The notes beneath the pieces are model-generated. The model saw nothing but the letters and a program-made list of their open reading frames with translations. It searched no databases and was not told where the DNA came from. A stretch of 64,000 nt of DNA from Neodiprion pinetum (Eukaryota; Arthropoda; Insecta; Hymenoptera; Diprionidae): the NCBI RefSeq assembly GCF_021155775.2, contig NC_060235.2, forward strand, positions 42,070,701-42,134,700. Reading direction: 5' to 3'. The position numbers were made by a program, and so were the translations under genes. Shown one piece after another: positions 30,101 to 43,500 of the stretch (its first letter is position 1; every line of letters starts with the position of its first letter).

Positions 30101-33100
30101 TTCGATTGGTAACATTTTTTTTTCCAAGCTCTTCACGACAGTTCAATCAAGAATTTTCCCATCAGATTTGTTACCGATATATTTTGTGGGTTGGGAACGA
30201 AGAACAAAAGCTCAGGGATGGGAGATGGGAGCTTGAAGCTCTTACCGCAGTTATATTCATCTGAGCCATCGTAGCAGTCAGGAAGATTATCGCACTCCCT
30301 ACGAGCTAAGATGCACTGGCCATTCCTGCAGCGAAATTCGGTCTTCGGGTCGCATTCTCGTACTCCGATATCTGAGAATTCGAACCAGAAAATACTGACA
30401 AATACTCCCCGTTTTCGATGTTAATTAGGCGTTTAATCCTACCGGCCGTTATCGCATTATCCCGAGGTCTATATGCATTCTGAAATTTCTCCTTTACGTA
30501 TTTGTGAAACTAGAGTCAATAGGGTAGATAGACGGTCTGTTTTTGGGCTAGGTAGTATTTTCATGTACATACTAAGGATATCTCTTCGGAGAAAGTTACA
30601 TAACCTCGAAATTTTTTCAGATACTTGAAAGACTATAATCGATATACGATAATTATTTTTTCACCACCGAAATAGGTTTTCAAATATGGATCAGCTTTTC
30701 TAATCGATCCATAACAAAATCTTCCAAGGTTGTCACTTGCAATTTGTCATCCTGAGGATGTTTCATCACGTTGTATTTCAGTCAACACTTTATTCCGTGG
30801 ACGTTTTTCCATCGTGATGAGTTTGTAACATGTTTCATTGTCAGTTAGCTTCGCTTTGAAAGAAACCAAGAATACATTTTGAGGTTGTGTTAAATCTACC
30901 GAAAAGGATGACGTAAGCGTACAAGATACTAACTTATCCAAAAACATTGAACTTTATCTGTTTTACCGCCGTTTTATTGTGACGTTTCGGACACAAGCCC
31001 GGAATAAGACTTCTGGGACCCGAGAGCTCGAATACCAAGGACGAACGGACGAGCTGAGAAGGCGAGTCGCTGTCTGGGCTTTCGAGTTCATTTTCTGATA
31101 CAACAGTAATATATTCAGCACTGATGAATTCTAAAGTGATAGACAACGACGCACCATCACCGCAGTTCGGTATATTTGATCATGGGGGAAACAGGAATAT
31201 TCAGATTTTGACATCGAATACGTTGGGATTTGTTCAAGCGCTTTAGACACATAAAGCACAATTAGGCTGACGACAGTCATCGTAAAGGTAATTGGAGGTA
31301 AAACAAACCTTGGGAGAGGGGGGAAGGATAATTTCAGCTTATACGAATACCGCACGAGTTAGCGTGACACAATGAACTATCTTCACAAACTGAAAACTTG
31401 TGTTAACGATTTACATACTTGAGTAATAAATTCTGATCGGAAATTAGCGAAATTACTTATATCATTGCTGTCGACGATAAACGAGAACACCCATCTTTAG
31501 CCGACATTTTTCGTCGTGCAACGAATTATCATAATAAAATTTCAATGTGAAAATATTTCGGTTCTAAGTCACCACGTGTAAGTAATCGCACGGAAAAAAA
31601 ATGTTGTAGATTTTACATGTCATGTGGTGAATGTACGAACAGCACTTTTTTGGAGTTAAATCTACAGCAACTGTGGAAAGATTTACAAATCCGATGATAA
31701 GAGTTAAAAAACCAATAGTAAGGGTTAGTGATTTAACTCCAAGGAAATGCTATTCGTGTATTCACCACAAAAGATGAAAAATCTACATTATAGTTCTTTC
31801 CGTGCGTGTTTCACGAGTGCGAAAATCTGAATATGGGTATTCTCCTTGTTTGATAATCGTCGCTGATGTACATAATTTGGAAGTCTGTAAAATTTCCCCT
31901 CTAGAAATTCTTCATCGAAGAATCCATCAATGTGCGTTGTAAAAATGATTTCATGGGCGAGTGTTCGAAATGCTATTAGGCGGTAACTGGGAACTCGTTA
32001 AGTTAGCACAATGACACAATTAGTATATGTAAAGCAACGAGACACAAAAAGCATACTAGTCGTTTCGGTTTCGCCCTCAGGGACGAAGTTCCTCTCTGTA
32101 GTTCGGTTCAACCCTCCACTTCCGGGACGATTTCCGGTCCCGATTCCAGTCCCGTTTTCGCTCTTCAGGGGGCAGCCCTCCTCGTCGCTGCGGTCTGAGC
32201 AGTCGTTAGTCGAATCGCACCTGTACGCAGCGCTGATGCATTTACCATCCTTGACGCATCTGAACTCCGAATCGGTGCATGGTCTCACTGCGTTGACGGA
32301 TTTTGCGGAAATACGAATAAAGCGAAAGCACGTACAAACATTTATAATGTTACATGGTCATATGGTTGTATGGTTGTATGGTCATTAGTTACGTGTACTG
32401 GACAGGTTGTTAAATCTCGTTTGAGAAACAAATATATAGCGAGTGCAAATTTCCGTGAGGAATGAAGCCAAGCTGAAGACGAAAAGAAGAGGGAAGAGGA
32501 GAAGGACGAGGAGGAAGACGACTTGGAGTAGAGGAAAAGTCAGAGTAAAATTGACCGAATGCTCGAAGTGGCCGTGACGTTGAGGAAATCTTTCCACTTC
32601 TATCCAGCTTCGAGCTTTCGTTTGAATCACAGACAGAATGTAGATAGTAACTAAAATGACGGTTACTGACTGAAAAATATCAGGCACATATGTGTGGAGG
32701 ACGTAGGCAGATAGGCCTACATGCCTAGGCGGAAAATGCGGGGGCAGAGAAACGTTCCCAGCTTGAACGTGCGAAATCAAACTACAAGAGGCAGGCTATC
32801 GATTGCTTGGAATCTGATTTAATTGCGTGCACATTACCTCGTCATCTAATCGAATCAGGTAAGAAGAGGTATAAATTTTTGCAGGACAAGTGACTTGAGT
32901 GATGTAAAAGTGTGGCTTGCACAAAGAAAGGAGGAGACAAGTATCCGTATACTTGCCATAGCTAAAGTAGAATAAATTATTTAAAATGGCACATACATTC
33001 GTACACCTAATACACATTATGAATACACAAGTTTTTTAAATTAGTATAATAGATATGATATATGCGTCGACAGGGTGTCGAGAAAAATGTGTACCTAAAT

Positions 33101-36100
33101 AGTTACTGCAAGGCGTGTGAGAAAACGTGTTGCGAGTTTATTCGAGGACTCAGAAATCAAGATCCTTAAGCATGATTTCATAAAGTATGTGCATTACATA
33201 TAAACGGATACGTAAACTTCAGTTGAGTAGATGCAAATTGAAGGTTTACGGGCATATTTACATATCATATTTAGATGAACAATTTATTTACGCTGTATAT
33301 TAATTGAATTATTTATAACAATTATCGCTGGCAAGTTACATTACATCAACACAGCACAAGGTGGTCAATTTCAAACTGATTCGAGAATTCATGCCAATAT
33401 GGTATCGTATGAACGAAATAAGGGGGGAAAAAACTGGTGTACCGTCAATTTTTGTTCTTTTGCAGAATAATTGTATTTTGTTTGATGCCCTTATGCTGCG
33501 TAGATTTTTTTTACGGCTCTCTCAATTTTTTAAGGTCTCGATTGATGGTTTTATGTTTAAATTTTATTTCTTAACGAACATTATTCGTCACGCAGTATTT
33601 GTCGAGTGATCAAATAGCCTTAAGCTTTTTCCAAGATCAAACGTGGGCGTGACCGACCTCGAGGCGATGAACTCATTCACGATGCATGCGTTTCAATTTG
33701 CACACACCACAATTACATCAGGTTTTATTTATGGCTCTACCGGAGTATGATGCGTAGGTGTAAACATATTTATATGTAATAAGTGGTTTACAATCAGATT
33801 TATAATAAACGAGTGCCAATCGGGATCGTATCGCATATAGAAGAACGAGTAAATGGTTAAGTGGGTGAATATATACACAGATGCGGGATAATAAGTGTTT
33901 TAGAATTGTAAAAGATGAGGGCGTCGTTTTGTATTACAAAGAATCCAGCTTCGCAATTATTGTTCGTCCTTCGACTTGAATCACAACATGCTCAATCACA
34001 GGATCTGCAATTTCAGTTTGTTCTTATTTGGTTTTCCCTGATGCTGGATTCTTTTCGGCAAGCATCTACTGCGAGATAACGCATTTATGTACATAAACAT
34101 AATAATACAAAATTCACAAGACGTGCGTAACTGACTCGGTGAATACTTGATAGAACGATGCAGATAAACATTCAAGAAATTGCTCAAAGGTAGAAGGCTG
34201 AGAAAATCAGGTGCGATACTTTGGGACACGAAACGTTGTCTGTACCTGAAACGATTTTATTTCAGCTAATACGGGAACGTTGCAGCAAGTAGCAATTTCT
34301 TCTCACCATTTATTCGGATTTGTGTTAATGGTGTACAAAAAGCTCCGTGTTATTTTTCACCGTGTGTAAACAAGTAGATGCGTAAAGCGGTGCGACAGAA
34401 AGAGAATGGTGAACAGATTAGTGTAACGGAGAAACACGCCAAGGAAGGCTATCTATCCGGTCGTCTTACTTCCGTTTTGTTAGAAAAAATGAAACAAGTT
34501 CATCCACAGTCCAATCGTCAGTTGAGAACCTTGCGATCCTGCGTGAGGTAGAAAATCGTGGCGCAGACATCGCTGGCGAGCAGGAGTTGGTTGAAAGTAG
34601 CATGTAGCAATTGGCGGTATGCAGGCAGTGAGGTTAATTATGCGTGAAAAGGGTTCATAGCATAGCTGAAAAATTTTAAGGACGTATGTATACCGCAGTG
34701 AAGCTCGTCTTCGGCCCGCGGGCAGTCGTCGATGCCGTTGCAAACCGAGCTTTTCGGGACACAAGAGCCATCTCCGCAGGTGAAATCCATCGAGGGACAG
34801 TCAGCCCAACCTACAGGTTCGTCGGTAAGCCGGGACAACCAGGAAAACCAAAAACCAGATGGGAAAATAATGAAAAACAAAAGAACCAGCATAATTTTCC
34901 CGCTTCTAATTGTACAAGCGCTCGAACAAACATATTTTCATTGTTTCTTGCTCATTGTCAGTGAGAAATGATTGTTCGAGTCACACAGACAGGGCACAGT
35001 GAAACAGACGACGACGACGGCGTTCGTTCAGCTGCACACCAAGCGAGGCTTTCTATTATAAAGGCGTGTTCGGTATGTGGATCAGACATACACAGAATGT
35101 CGCTAGTTTTGTCTGCCGGTATACACAAGGAGATCACACAGAAAGCAGCTTGGGTTATCGACAGGCGCACAAAAACCGTTCGAATTTCATTCAAATGATT
35201 TTTACTACCCGCTCAGAGATCAACAGCGCGATTTTAGCTACCTCTAGTACTTGAAGCGCTGGTCGTTACGCTGATATCTGATAATCGTACTAAAGAGAAC
35301 TGTACAATTATATCCCAAGAGATGCTGATCCACCTCAGATACAATTGTCCGCTCACTTTACTGGTACAACTTACGTGCAAGTACAGCTATGTACAATAAA
35401 CGACGCATGTTTACATGTTTTATTACTTGGTGAAATGTTTGATGGAGAAAAAGGAATGTGTCAGGCGTGGTGAAATAAGAAGAGATTCCAATTCCGATGG
35501 ATCTGCGAAGTGAAGCTATCATCATATGGCGCAAAAATTCAGTGCTCTTTTCTACTAACTCATGGACAAAACTGGTCGTGATATCTTGTAATTAATGGAC
35601 TAAAACTGATTTGCCACAACGACTTGTCAGAGATGACACAATGTTGGATGAGAATTGAATATCGTAGTCCAATCGAATTGGGAAACTCTTCAGATACATA
35701 TGTACAGCGTAATGAGGTGATGCTTACGATGTGATGCGTGAGATGAATGATTACGTACATACATGGAAATGTCACATGACAATGAGATGTAAAGATAACC
35801 CATTGGCGGGACGTCACAAACACGTTTTCAAGGATCTATGAGAAAACCATAAAAAGTATGGGACGTCACATTTTCCCGAAAAATGTCCAATAGATATGAT
35901 CCATAAACTTCCTTCGAACGACGACATTGATCAACTACGATTGAAAATATCGGCGTTTTGCCAGAATAACTAAATACACAGATCTTGTTCGCGAATTTCC
36001 CACAAGCTTTTCAACTGTACAGCAAGCCTGGACATTTGCACCTCCTTATACAATTCGCAAGGTCTACCTTGAGTCAATTTTTCTGCGTTCTTGCACCGAT

Positions 36101-39100
36101 AGCTGTTCCTGGCGCAGTCATTTCGGTCCGGCCAGCCTCCTCGAAAATTTACTGTCTCATTTTTGTCGTTCCGGCTTGACTCGTCTAACCCTCTTAATTT
36201 GTCCTCCAAGTCCACATTCTGTTTTATCAATATCTGCGACCACCGGTTCGCAGTTTGACTATGGTGCAAGTTCAGTTCTCTCTGCTGCTCCAAGAGTATT
36301 TGCTCCTTCTCCTCTTCAAGCCTTCTTATCTGCTGCTGACGACGCATCCACCGTTGACACAACTTGAAGTCCCTTGGATAATTATGACAGTTTACATTTC
36401 TCGAGAAATATGGTCTTCGTCGGAATATTTTGGTATTCGGCCTTGAGAACGATATGTTGTAGGCAAAGTAATTTTCTTTTGGACGTTTCGTCGTTGTGGT
36501 TCTTTGGTCAAGTGTCGCGACATGTTTAGCAGAGGTACTTATCGGACGATTTTCATGTCCCGTAAGAATTTTTTGTGAGCTATAGTGCATGTTCGACATG
36601 GTCACTTGTTCAGCGGAGCTTCCTTCAGTTTTGTGAGTGGTTATTGCCTTCTCGGTTGAATTATCAGAGGGGAATTCTGTCGTGCTTAAGATCTCTGTTG
36701 AAGCATTATTAACGAGTTCAAGTTGTCGGTTCTCGTCCTTGACCTCGAGTTTCGTGGTACCCGTTGTACTCCATAGTTCTTGAGAAATTTCACCTGCCTT
36801 TTCAGCATTTGGATCCTCAACGACTCTGTTATTCGGTTTCTCAAACGATGAATTGTCCTCCGAATCACCATAATCCGTTGTGGTTTTCTGTTCAGCAGTT
36901 AAAACACTGGAGGAATCGTCTTCTGTTGTTTTCGACTCGTCGCCATTTCCAAAAAGAAAAAAGCTGTTCCAAATCGATCTTTCCGATGTGGTTTTGACCG
37001 ATTTTCCTTCCTTCGATGTCGAGCGCAGTTCGGTAATAGTTTGACGTTTACTCACTTCTGTGGTAGACTGAAAGTTCCCACTTTTACTCGTTGTCACCTC
37101 ATCGTAGCCACTATTCGCGCCACTCCCATCGTAGTCTTCCTTATAATCAGTGTTCTTCATCTCCTTGTTGAAGTATTCGCAGTCAGCTTCGTCTGATTTG
37201 TCCATACAGTCGAATACCCCGTTGCAAACTAACGTGTCGTTGATACACATACCTTCAGCACAGTGGTGATAATTGTCCGAACACTTTTTCCCGTTGAGCC
37301 TATTCGTCATTGAAGTCTGGGTTGCAGCTTCAACCTGATCTTTCTTCAAACTAAACTCACCGTTGTCGACAAGGTTTTCGTGAGAGTCTTCACCGCTCGA
37401 CAATTCGTTCTCTGATGTATCGGACTTTATGAACTCATGGTCAAAGTTGATAATTGAAGTTACAGCAGTTACACTGGTCGAAGGTAAGTCATTTCTCAAA
37501 TCTGTGACATGGCCTTCATCTGGACTGGTCCAACCACTTCCGTAGTCACCTAAATCGTAATCACGATTCTTCATCACATTCAAGTAGTATTCACAAGACT
37601 CTTCATCTGTACCGTCCTCGCAGTCACGTTTTCCGTTACAAACGCGAGAGTATTTCACACATTTTCCTCCATCGCAGTAATGCTGACCATGGGGGCATGG
37701 TTCTTCTTCGGATGTTACGGCGGTAGAAGTCAAGGACGTTGTTTTGGTTGAGGTTGTTTCCGTTTTCGTTCGACAAATTTTTGGAACATTCTTTCCTGGT
37801 CTACGATTACATTTTCCGTTGCCTCTGATGCCTTTTCCTTTTATTGAAGCCCTTTTTTTATCATCCTCCGATACAATCAGCTCTCCGGATTCTGCACTTA
37901 CTTTTTTCCTGCCACTTTTGTAAAATCCACGTGAGGCTTTTTTGGATCGATTATCAGAAATTTCTCTTTCGCTAGATGAAGCTAGCCAACGCTCCGAGCT
38001 GTTGTTTTCTGAAGAATCAACAAGCCCAGAATCAATCCCCGTTAAATTCTCTTCAGTCATTTCATCCGAGATGGACGGTAGTGGATCCTGTGTCGTCGGC
38101 TTAATCGTAGTGCTGGTCAGCCCTTCTTCAGAAGTTTGCTCACTGCTACTTTCACCGGATTTTCCGTCGTACAGTTTCATCCAATACTTCTCACACTTGA
38201 ACCTGCAAGTCCTGCGGTACATTTCCTCCAATGCCCCACGTTCGCGGATCGACTCGTGGCTCCGAAGATCTGCTTTACGGTCTTCACTCTTTTCCGTGGT
38301 GAAAGTAACGCTAGAAGCAGCACTGGTAGCAGTGGTACCTCTAACAATACCGGCGGGGAATTCCTCCAATATTTTGTATTTCTTCAGGTAAAAATTTGCC
38401 TTCGCACCGCGAGATACTCGTTTCTTATGCTTAGATTTCTTGCCACTTCTGATACCAGAATTAATTAGTTTCCGGCCGCTGTATTGTGGCAGATAGGAGA
38501 GACGTTGTGACCTGAGTATCCCATCGACCCAGAAGCAGCTCTGTTCGCTGGTTCGATTTCTTGCATTTTCCAAACAATCTATCACCTTTCGATTCCTGTT
38601 CATTTGAAGCCGCATTTCAAGGCTATCTTCATAATCTGTTCTGTCTTTTTTGCCAACCCAATTTCTCAGGCATTTTATCCGGCACTGCTTGACCCGTTCG
38701 TTGAACAATTTACGCTCCGCTGGGCGTAGCTTCGGTTTCTTCCTGAGCCTTCCCTTGGAAACAAATTGCACATATTCCCAATCATTGTCCAAGGAGGCTT
38801 GATTATCTGGCTTCGTTGTACTAGCCTTTCGATGGACGAAAATTTCATTCGAGTTAATGAATTCAACTTCTGAAGAACGATTATTGCTGCTAGATTGAGT
38901 TGGTAATGTTACTGTTGGTTCGGAACTGGTAAACACTTCATCGTCCACTTCAGTCTTATCAGTTTCATTTTCATCGCTTCCGGTGTAACCTCCATCAGTC
39001 CACCAGGTCGAGTAAATCGGGGTAGTAATAATTGTAGTAGCAGTAGTTATTGTTGTTGTAGCAGGAGTTGTCGTTGTGGGAAAGCTGTCTATACTACTTT

Positions 39101-40470
39101 CAGTGATGGTTTGATTTTGAAGGATATCTTTAAGGATGACTTTATGACGATAAGACTTTGTACCGTTCATTCTGGACAGTATTATTGGAAAGATCGCGGT
39201 CAATTCTTCACGAATCGAGGAGTTGTGCAGCCGAGCTAAAGACTGCAACTGTTCAATCAATTTCGGCGAAGCGTACTTGTACGGATCTTTCGCGTTATAA
39301 AAGTTGACCCAAGAAGCATTGCCTGTGACGTGATGATCGATGAATGGCCGTGAATGCAGAAAATAATAAATAAAATTAAATGAAACGATGATCAACAATT
39401 GTTATCCTTTCCACTATATGTGTGGTCATGAATGGCTTTTCTGTTCAGTATGGTAATTTGAAAGGGGATCTTTTTGACAGTCAAGCAGAAACCACCAACC
39501 CTCGGTAAAGATCTTACACCTCACACCAGAGGAGGAACTAACGATATAGAGAAAAGGAGGAATTTGCGATAATATGTTGTGCAGGAAGTGTAATATTGAT
39601 TTCCTTGAAGAGTAGCGAACGCGGATTGTCCCGAGGGGTGGTGGTGGCACTACCTGCCCGTCGCGTGTGGGTCGCGGGGTGCGTGTTACGGGGTTTGGGG
39701 AAGTGTGGGTATGACGGATGAGTAATAGTTACCGCAGTCTTCGTCGGAGTTATCCGGGCAGTCCTTGTATCCGTTGCAGTGCAAGTCGTAAGCGATGCAA
39801 GTACCGTCCGAACAGCGAAACTCCGTGGCGGCACAACCTGCTCCACACACCATACTCGCACTCTTTATACGTCGGCCGAGTTGAGGGATGGTTTTATGGG
39901 TTTTGGTTAGACATACGGGTGTGATTTTGACTTTTGTTAATTATCATTATATTTCAGCTATGTGGGACGTTGGGAGGACTTGGGGTCCGTTACTGTTCTT
40001 TTTACTACAAACAGGTGTACAAGCCGTTATGTTAATCACAAACAGACGCGTGGCGTCCTCGAATTTCTATCATGGTTTGCGTTGATGTATGTACAGAAGC
40101 AGAAGCGGTATACATAATATGATACGGGGTTTTTGAGACGACAAAGCGCTTTTACTATAGCGAAGCTCATTCGTTTCACGAGATAGTTTGACACTATGGT
40201 GGGTTTGCGTAATGAAAGTGTGAATGATTGCGCGTGTCGGGGGAAGTTGATTAGTATTGTTGTAAAGTTTTTCGAACGCACGTTAAATACTTATTTAACA
40301 TGTGACATGTTCGTTACCCCGCGTCCTGCAAACATCTCGTCACGAATTTGAAACATCGTTACGAGAATTCGATATTTACCCGATGGATATTCAGGTTCCG
40401 GTCATCGCGAGGAAATGGAAAATTTAAACTCCGTTGAGCGAACCTGATGAAAGTTTTCAACGTGGTTATA

Positions 40471-40502
<32 letters not shown>

Positions 40503-43500
40503 ATTCGCTAGCTCTGCGAAATGTTGCACTCAAAGTTTTCCTTCGGCATACGCTCCTACAGGAAATCGATCAATGTCGATGGAAAGTTTTTCCCATCCGC
40601 TTCGATCGGGTTTAGGTGCATGCTTATCAATACGACGACCGTACGCAACCGAGTATAAATCAATCATTCCGTTGCTACATCTTCTGGTCGATCTACTTCG
40701 TTGAAGAAGTCACTTGGAACGGTTGCATTGAGGGTGAATGTGAAAAGAGACTTCATGATGGTGATAAGAGAAATTATTTTTCTTCATTTTACGCTAGGTA
40801 TTTTCAGTCTTTTCTTTATCATGCTTTTGCACTTACCGCATTGTTCCTCATCTTCGCCAGTAGAACATTCTATGATAGAATTACAACGCGCATTCAAACT
40901 CAAGCAGGTTCCATCGTTGCATCGGAACTCTTCTGAACTGCACACTTGACCTGCAAATACAAAAGAGGAAATGTTGTTACCTTCGTCGAATATAACATTT
41001 AAAGTTTCGTTGTCTTTGGTACTTGATTTGCTCTGTGTTCCGACAAGTTTTTTTTACCAGATGCTGTATATTGTAAGTCGATATTTGACGGACAAATGGC
41101 TTCCGATTTCAGAAAAATGCCTGAATCGGTCACACCCGCGAGAAATTCAGAACAATGTATGGTGACCATGAGAAATAAAATTGATCCAGTAATCTGTGGT
41201 ATAATCAAGAAATTATAATCACAACTTGGAAATTATAAAATAATAAAATACCCTCGGATCCACAGTTGTCTTCGTCAGAACCATCGGCACAATCGCGGAC
41301 ACGGTCACAGACCTGAGTATCAATGATACATTCTCCGTTGTGACACTCAAATTCGTAAGGCCTGCATCGTGCTAGAATCGCGAAAACGAAAAACAAGATA
41401 AATGAACAGAGTAAACGAAACAGGTGAAAATAAATGAGGAAATTCATAATTCAAATCATTGCACGGAATCTAATTCACCTTATAACAGTCAATATATGTA
41501 TCTTAACCCACTACCAAAAACAATTCATTGAACTTAGTTCTTCGCAAAAGAATCTACCGCGAAACTTTGTTTGCATCAGCTTTCATTCATATTATTATCT
41601 TGAAAGACTGTATAATGAACACATACATCTCGTTCCTCACGACACTTAATACAGTTGGAATAGTCGCGGTACCTGGTTGGCAAAATTTAAAGTCAATCAC
41701 ATCACGTATAAGGAGTTGAACAAATTTTGAAAACGAGTCAAGGTTTCGGGAACGTTAAGGGTTATTCGACATGCTTGTTGCCAGACGAATCAGTTCATCT
41801 CGATGGCTTTAGTACCAATAGAGTAGACCACTAATCTCACCAGAGAACTGAGGAATTATATTAGTTGAATGTTTGTTCTTAACGCTATCGTGCTTTTAGT
41901 CAACCGTACGTGCAGGTGGTGTACAGTTCATCTCGTCGGATCTGTCTTGGCAATCGTTGAAGCCGTCGCATCGTCGTATTTTCGGTACACAGTATCCATT
42001 ATTGCACCTAAACTGGGCCTCGCTGCATGCTGCAATAGACGTGACAATATTTTCTGTATACGTAAAACTTCGATATTCACACAAGTGTCTGAGGGAGAAA
42101 GAGAGCGAGAGAGAGAAAGTGAGAGTGAGAAAGGTAGAGAGAACCCATAAAAAACGGTACGAGATGTGGACGAAACACGTATAACGACAAAGAGGAAAGT
42201 AGGCCAAATCAATTTAAACCAGAAGATCATTGCCGAGACTACAATAGACGTACGTTCTTCTTATAGAAGAAACAGACAATCAGGTTACAGAAAAATAAAC
42301 TTCTAAGAAGTACGAAGAATCGAGGAAAGTCTGTCACGACAGAGATCCAGTGATCGACTCTGAAGGGAATCAACATTATGAGCTGATCAAAGAGAGTTAA
42401 CAAAGAAAGTTTGTATCCGAAGAAGAAAGACGAAGACACATTTAAGACACAGTCCAGACTCGAGGTGATGGAAGAGAGAAGATAACGAATCGACGAACGT
42501 AGCGTGACTTCAGCTTCAGAGGAAGCTGCTGAGCACGAGTGAAAGTCGTAGAGCACACGAAAAGCCGAAGCCCGATTGCGGAAGTGCAGGGCAAGGGTCT
42601 TCGTTCGAGGAGAGTGACTTACGACAGATTTGCTCATCGGACCGATCTTGACAGTCGGCGACTCCGTCGCACTTCTGGCTTATCAAAATACACTGGTTGT
42701 TATTACAAGTCCATTCCGACTGAGGATCGCAGGCCGTTCCTGGCGGTCGTTGAGTGAATCGTTGGTTCGAAATGGTCATTGAAGGAGATGCGGTCGTTGT
42801 GGAGGTTGGGCATGCGTGAGGAAAATCAAAACGTTAGCACTGCGTTACGTTGACTGTTTGCTCTCGTCTTTAGGACGAGGGCGGTGCAGAGTGGTTAAAG
42901 CTTATTAGTTGGTTGTTAGTAGCGATCGTGCATCGTGAGCTGTTATTCATCGTTCCAGTGGTGCAGCGTGCTGCTTGATTAGAGGCAATCCAAGTCCCAG
43001 CTATAACTACGATAAGATCTCCGGGAGGAATTTGACACGCATTTCAGAGGAGACAACGACACTTCTCCTCTCAACGGGAACATCTTTACTGCAGCATCCA
43101 CGGTCAATTCTACGAATGTCACACCGTCTGCTGTTCTCCAGATCAGGCGACGCTGACGTCACGCGGTCCTTGGCTATCGGAAATGGATCGGTGTTGAGTC
43201 TACACGTGTTTCTGGCGCGTCACTTTCGGGACGAAAGCCGTCACAGATACGAAAGAATTAACGAACACCCCGGGAATACATCATTGGCTGTTTCGCTTCT
43301 CACTACACCCGTGGCACTGTTTTTTGTTCTGGATTTTTTCTCTTTTGCTTTTCGAACCGTGATTGTCCAGCCCGCGCGTAATCAGGCCGAATAGGGTATT
43401 ACGGAGAATTTAAAAGCAGCGGTTGACAGTCGCGCGCGATTTTAACCGTCGGATTAAAACTCGACGAGTTTGCGCGTAGCAGGTGTAACGGTAATTACCG

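Noticed and set aside
31140..31175. LDLa-like exon end (GAACTGCGGTGATGG on the minus strand)
   Set aside because: No calcium box or cysteines lie upstream in frame, so it is a chance match to the usual exon end.
37050..37060. Strong GTGAGTAAA donor inside the large exon
   Set aside because: It would leave phase 0, which cannot join the phase-1 LDLa exons downstream; the same holds for a GTAAGTGC at about 37897-37904.
39323..39398. Apparent hydrophobic N-terminus (LIIVSFNFIYYFL) extending the large exon upstream as a separate gene
   Set aside because: The extension has no ATG and is the pyrimidine-rich end of the intron; a good CACAG acceptor in the right phase lies at 39324-39323.
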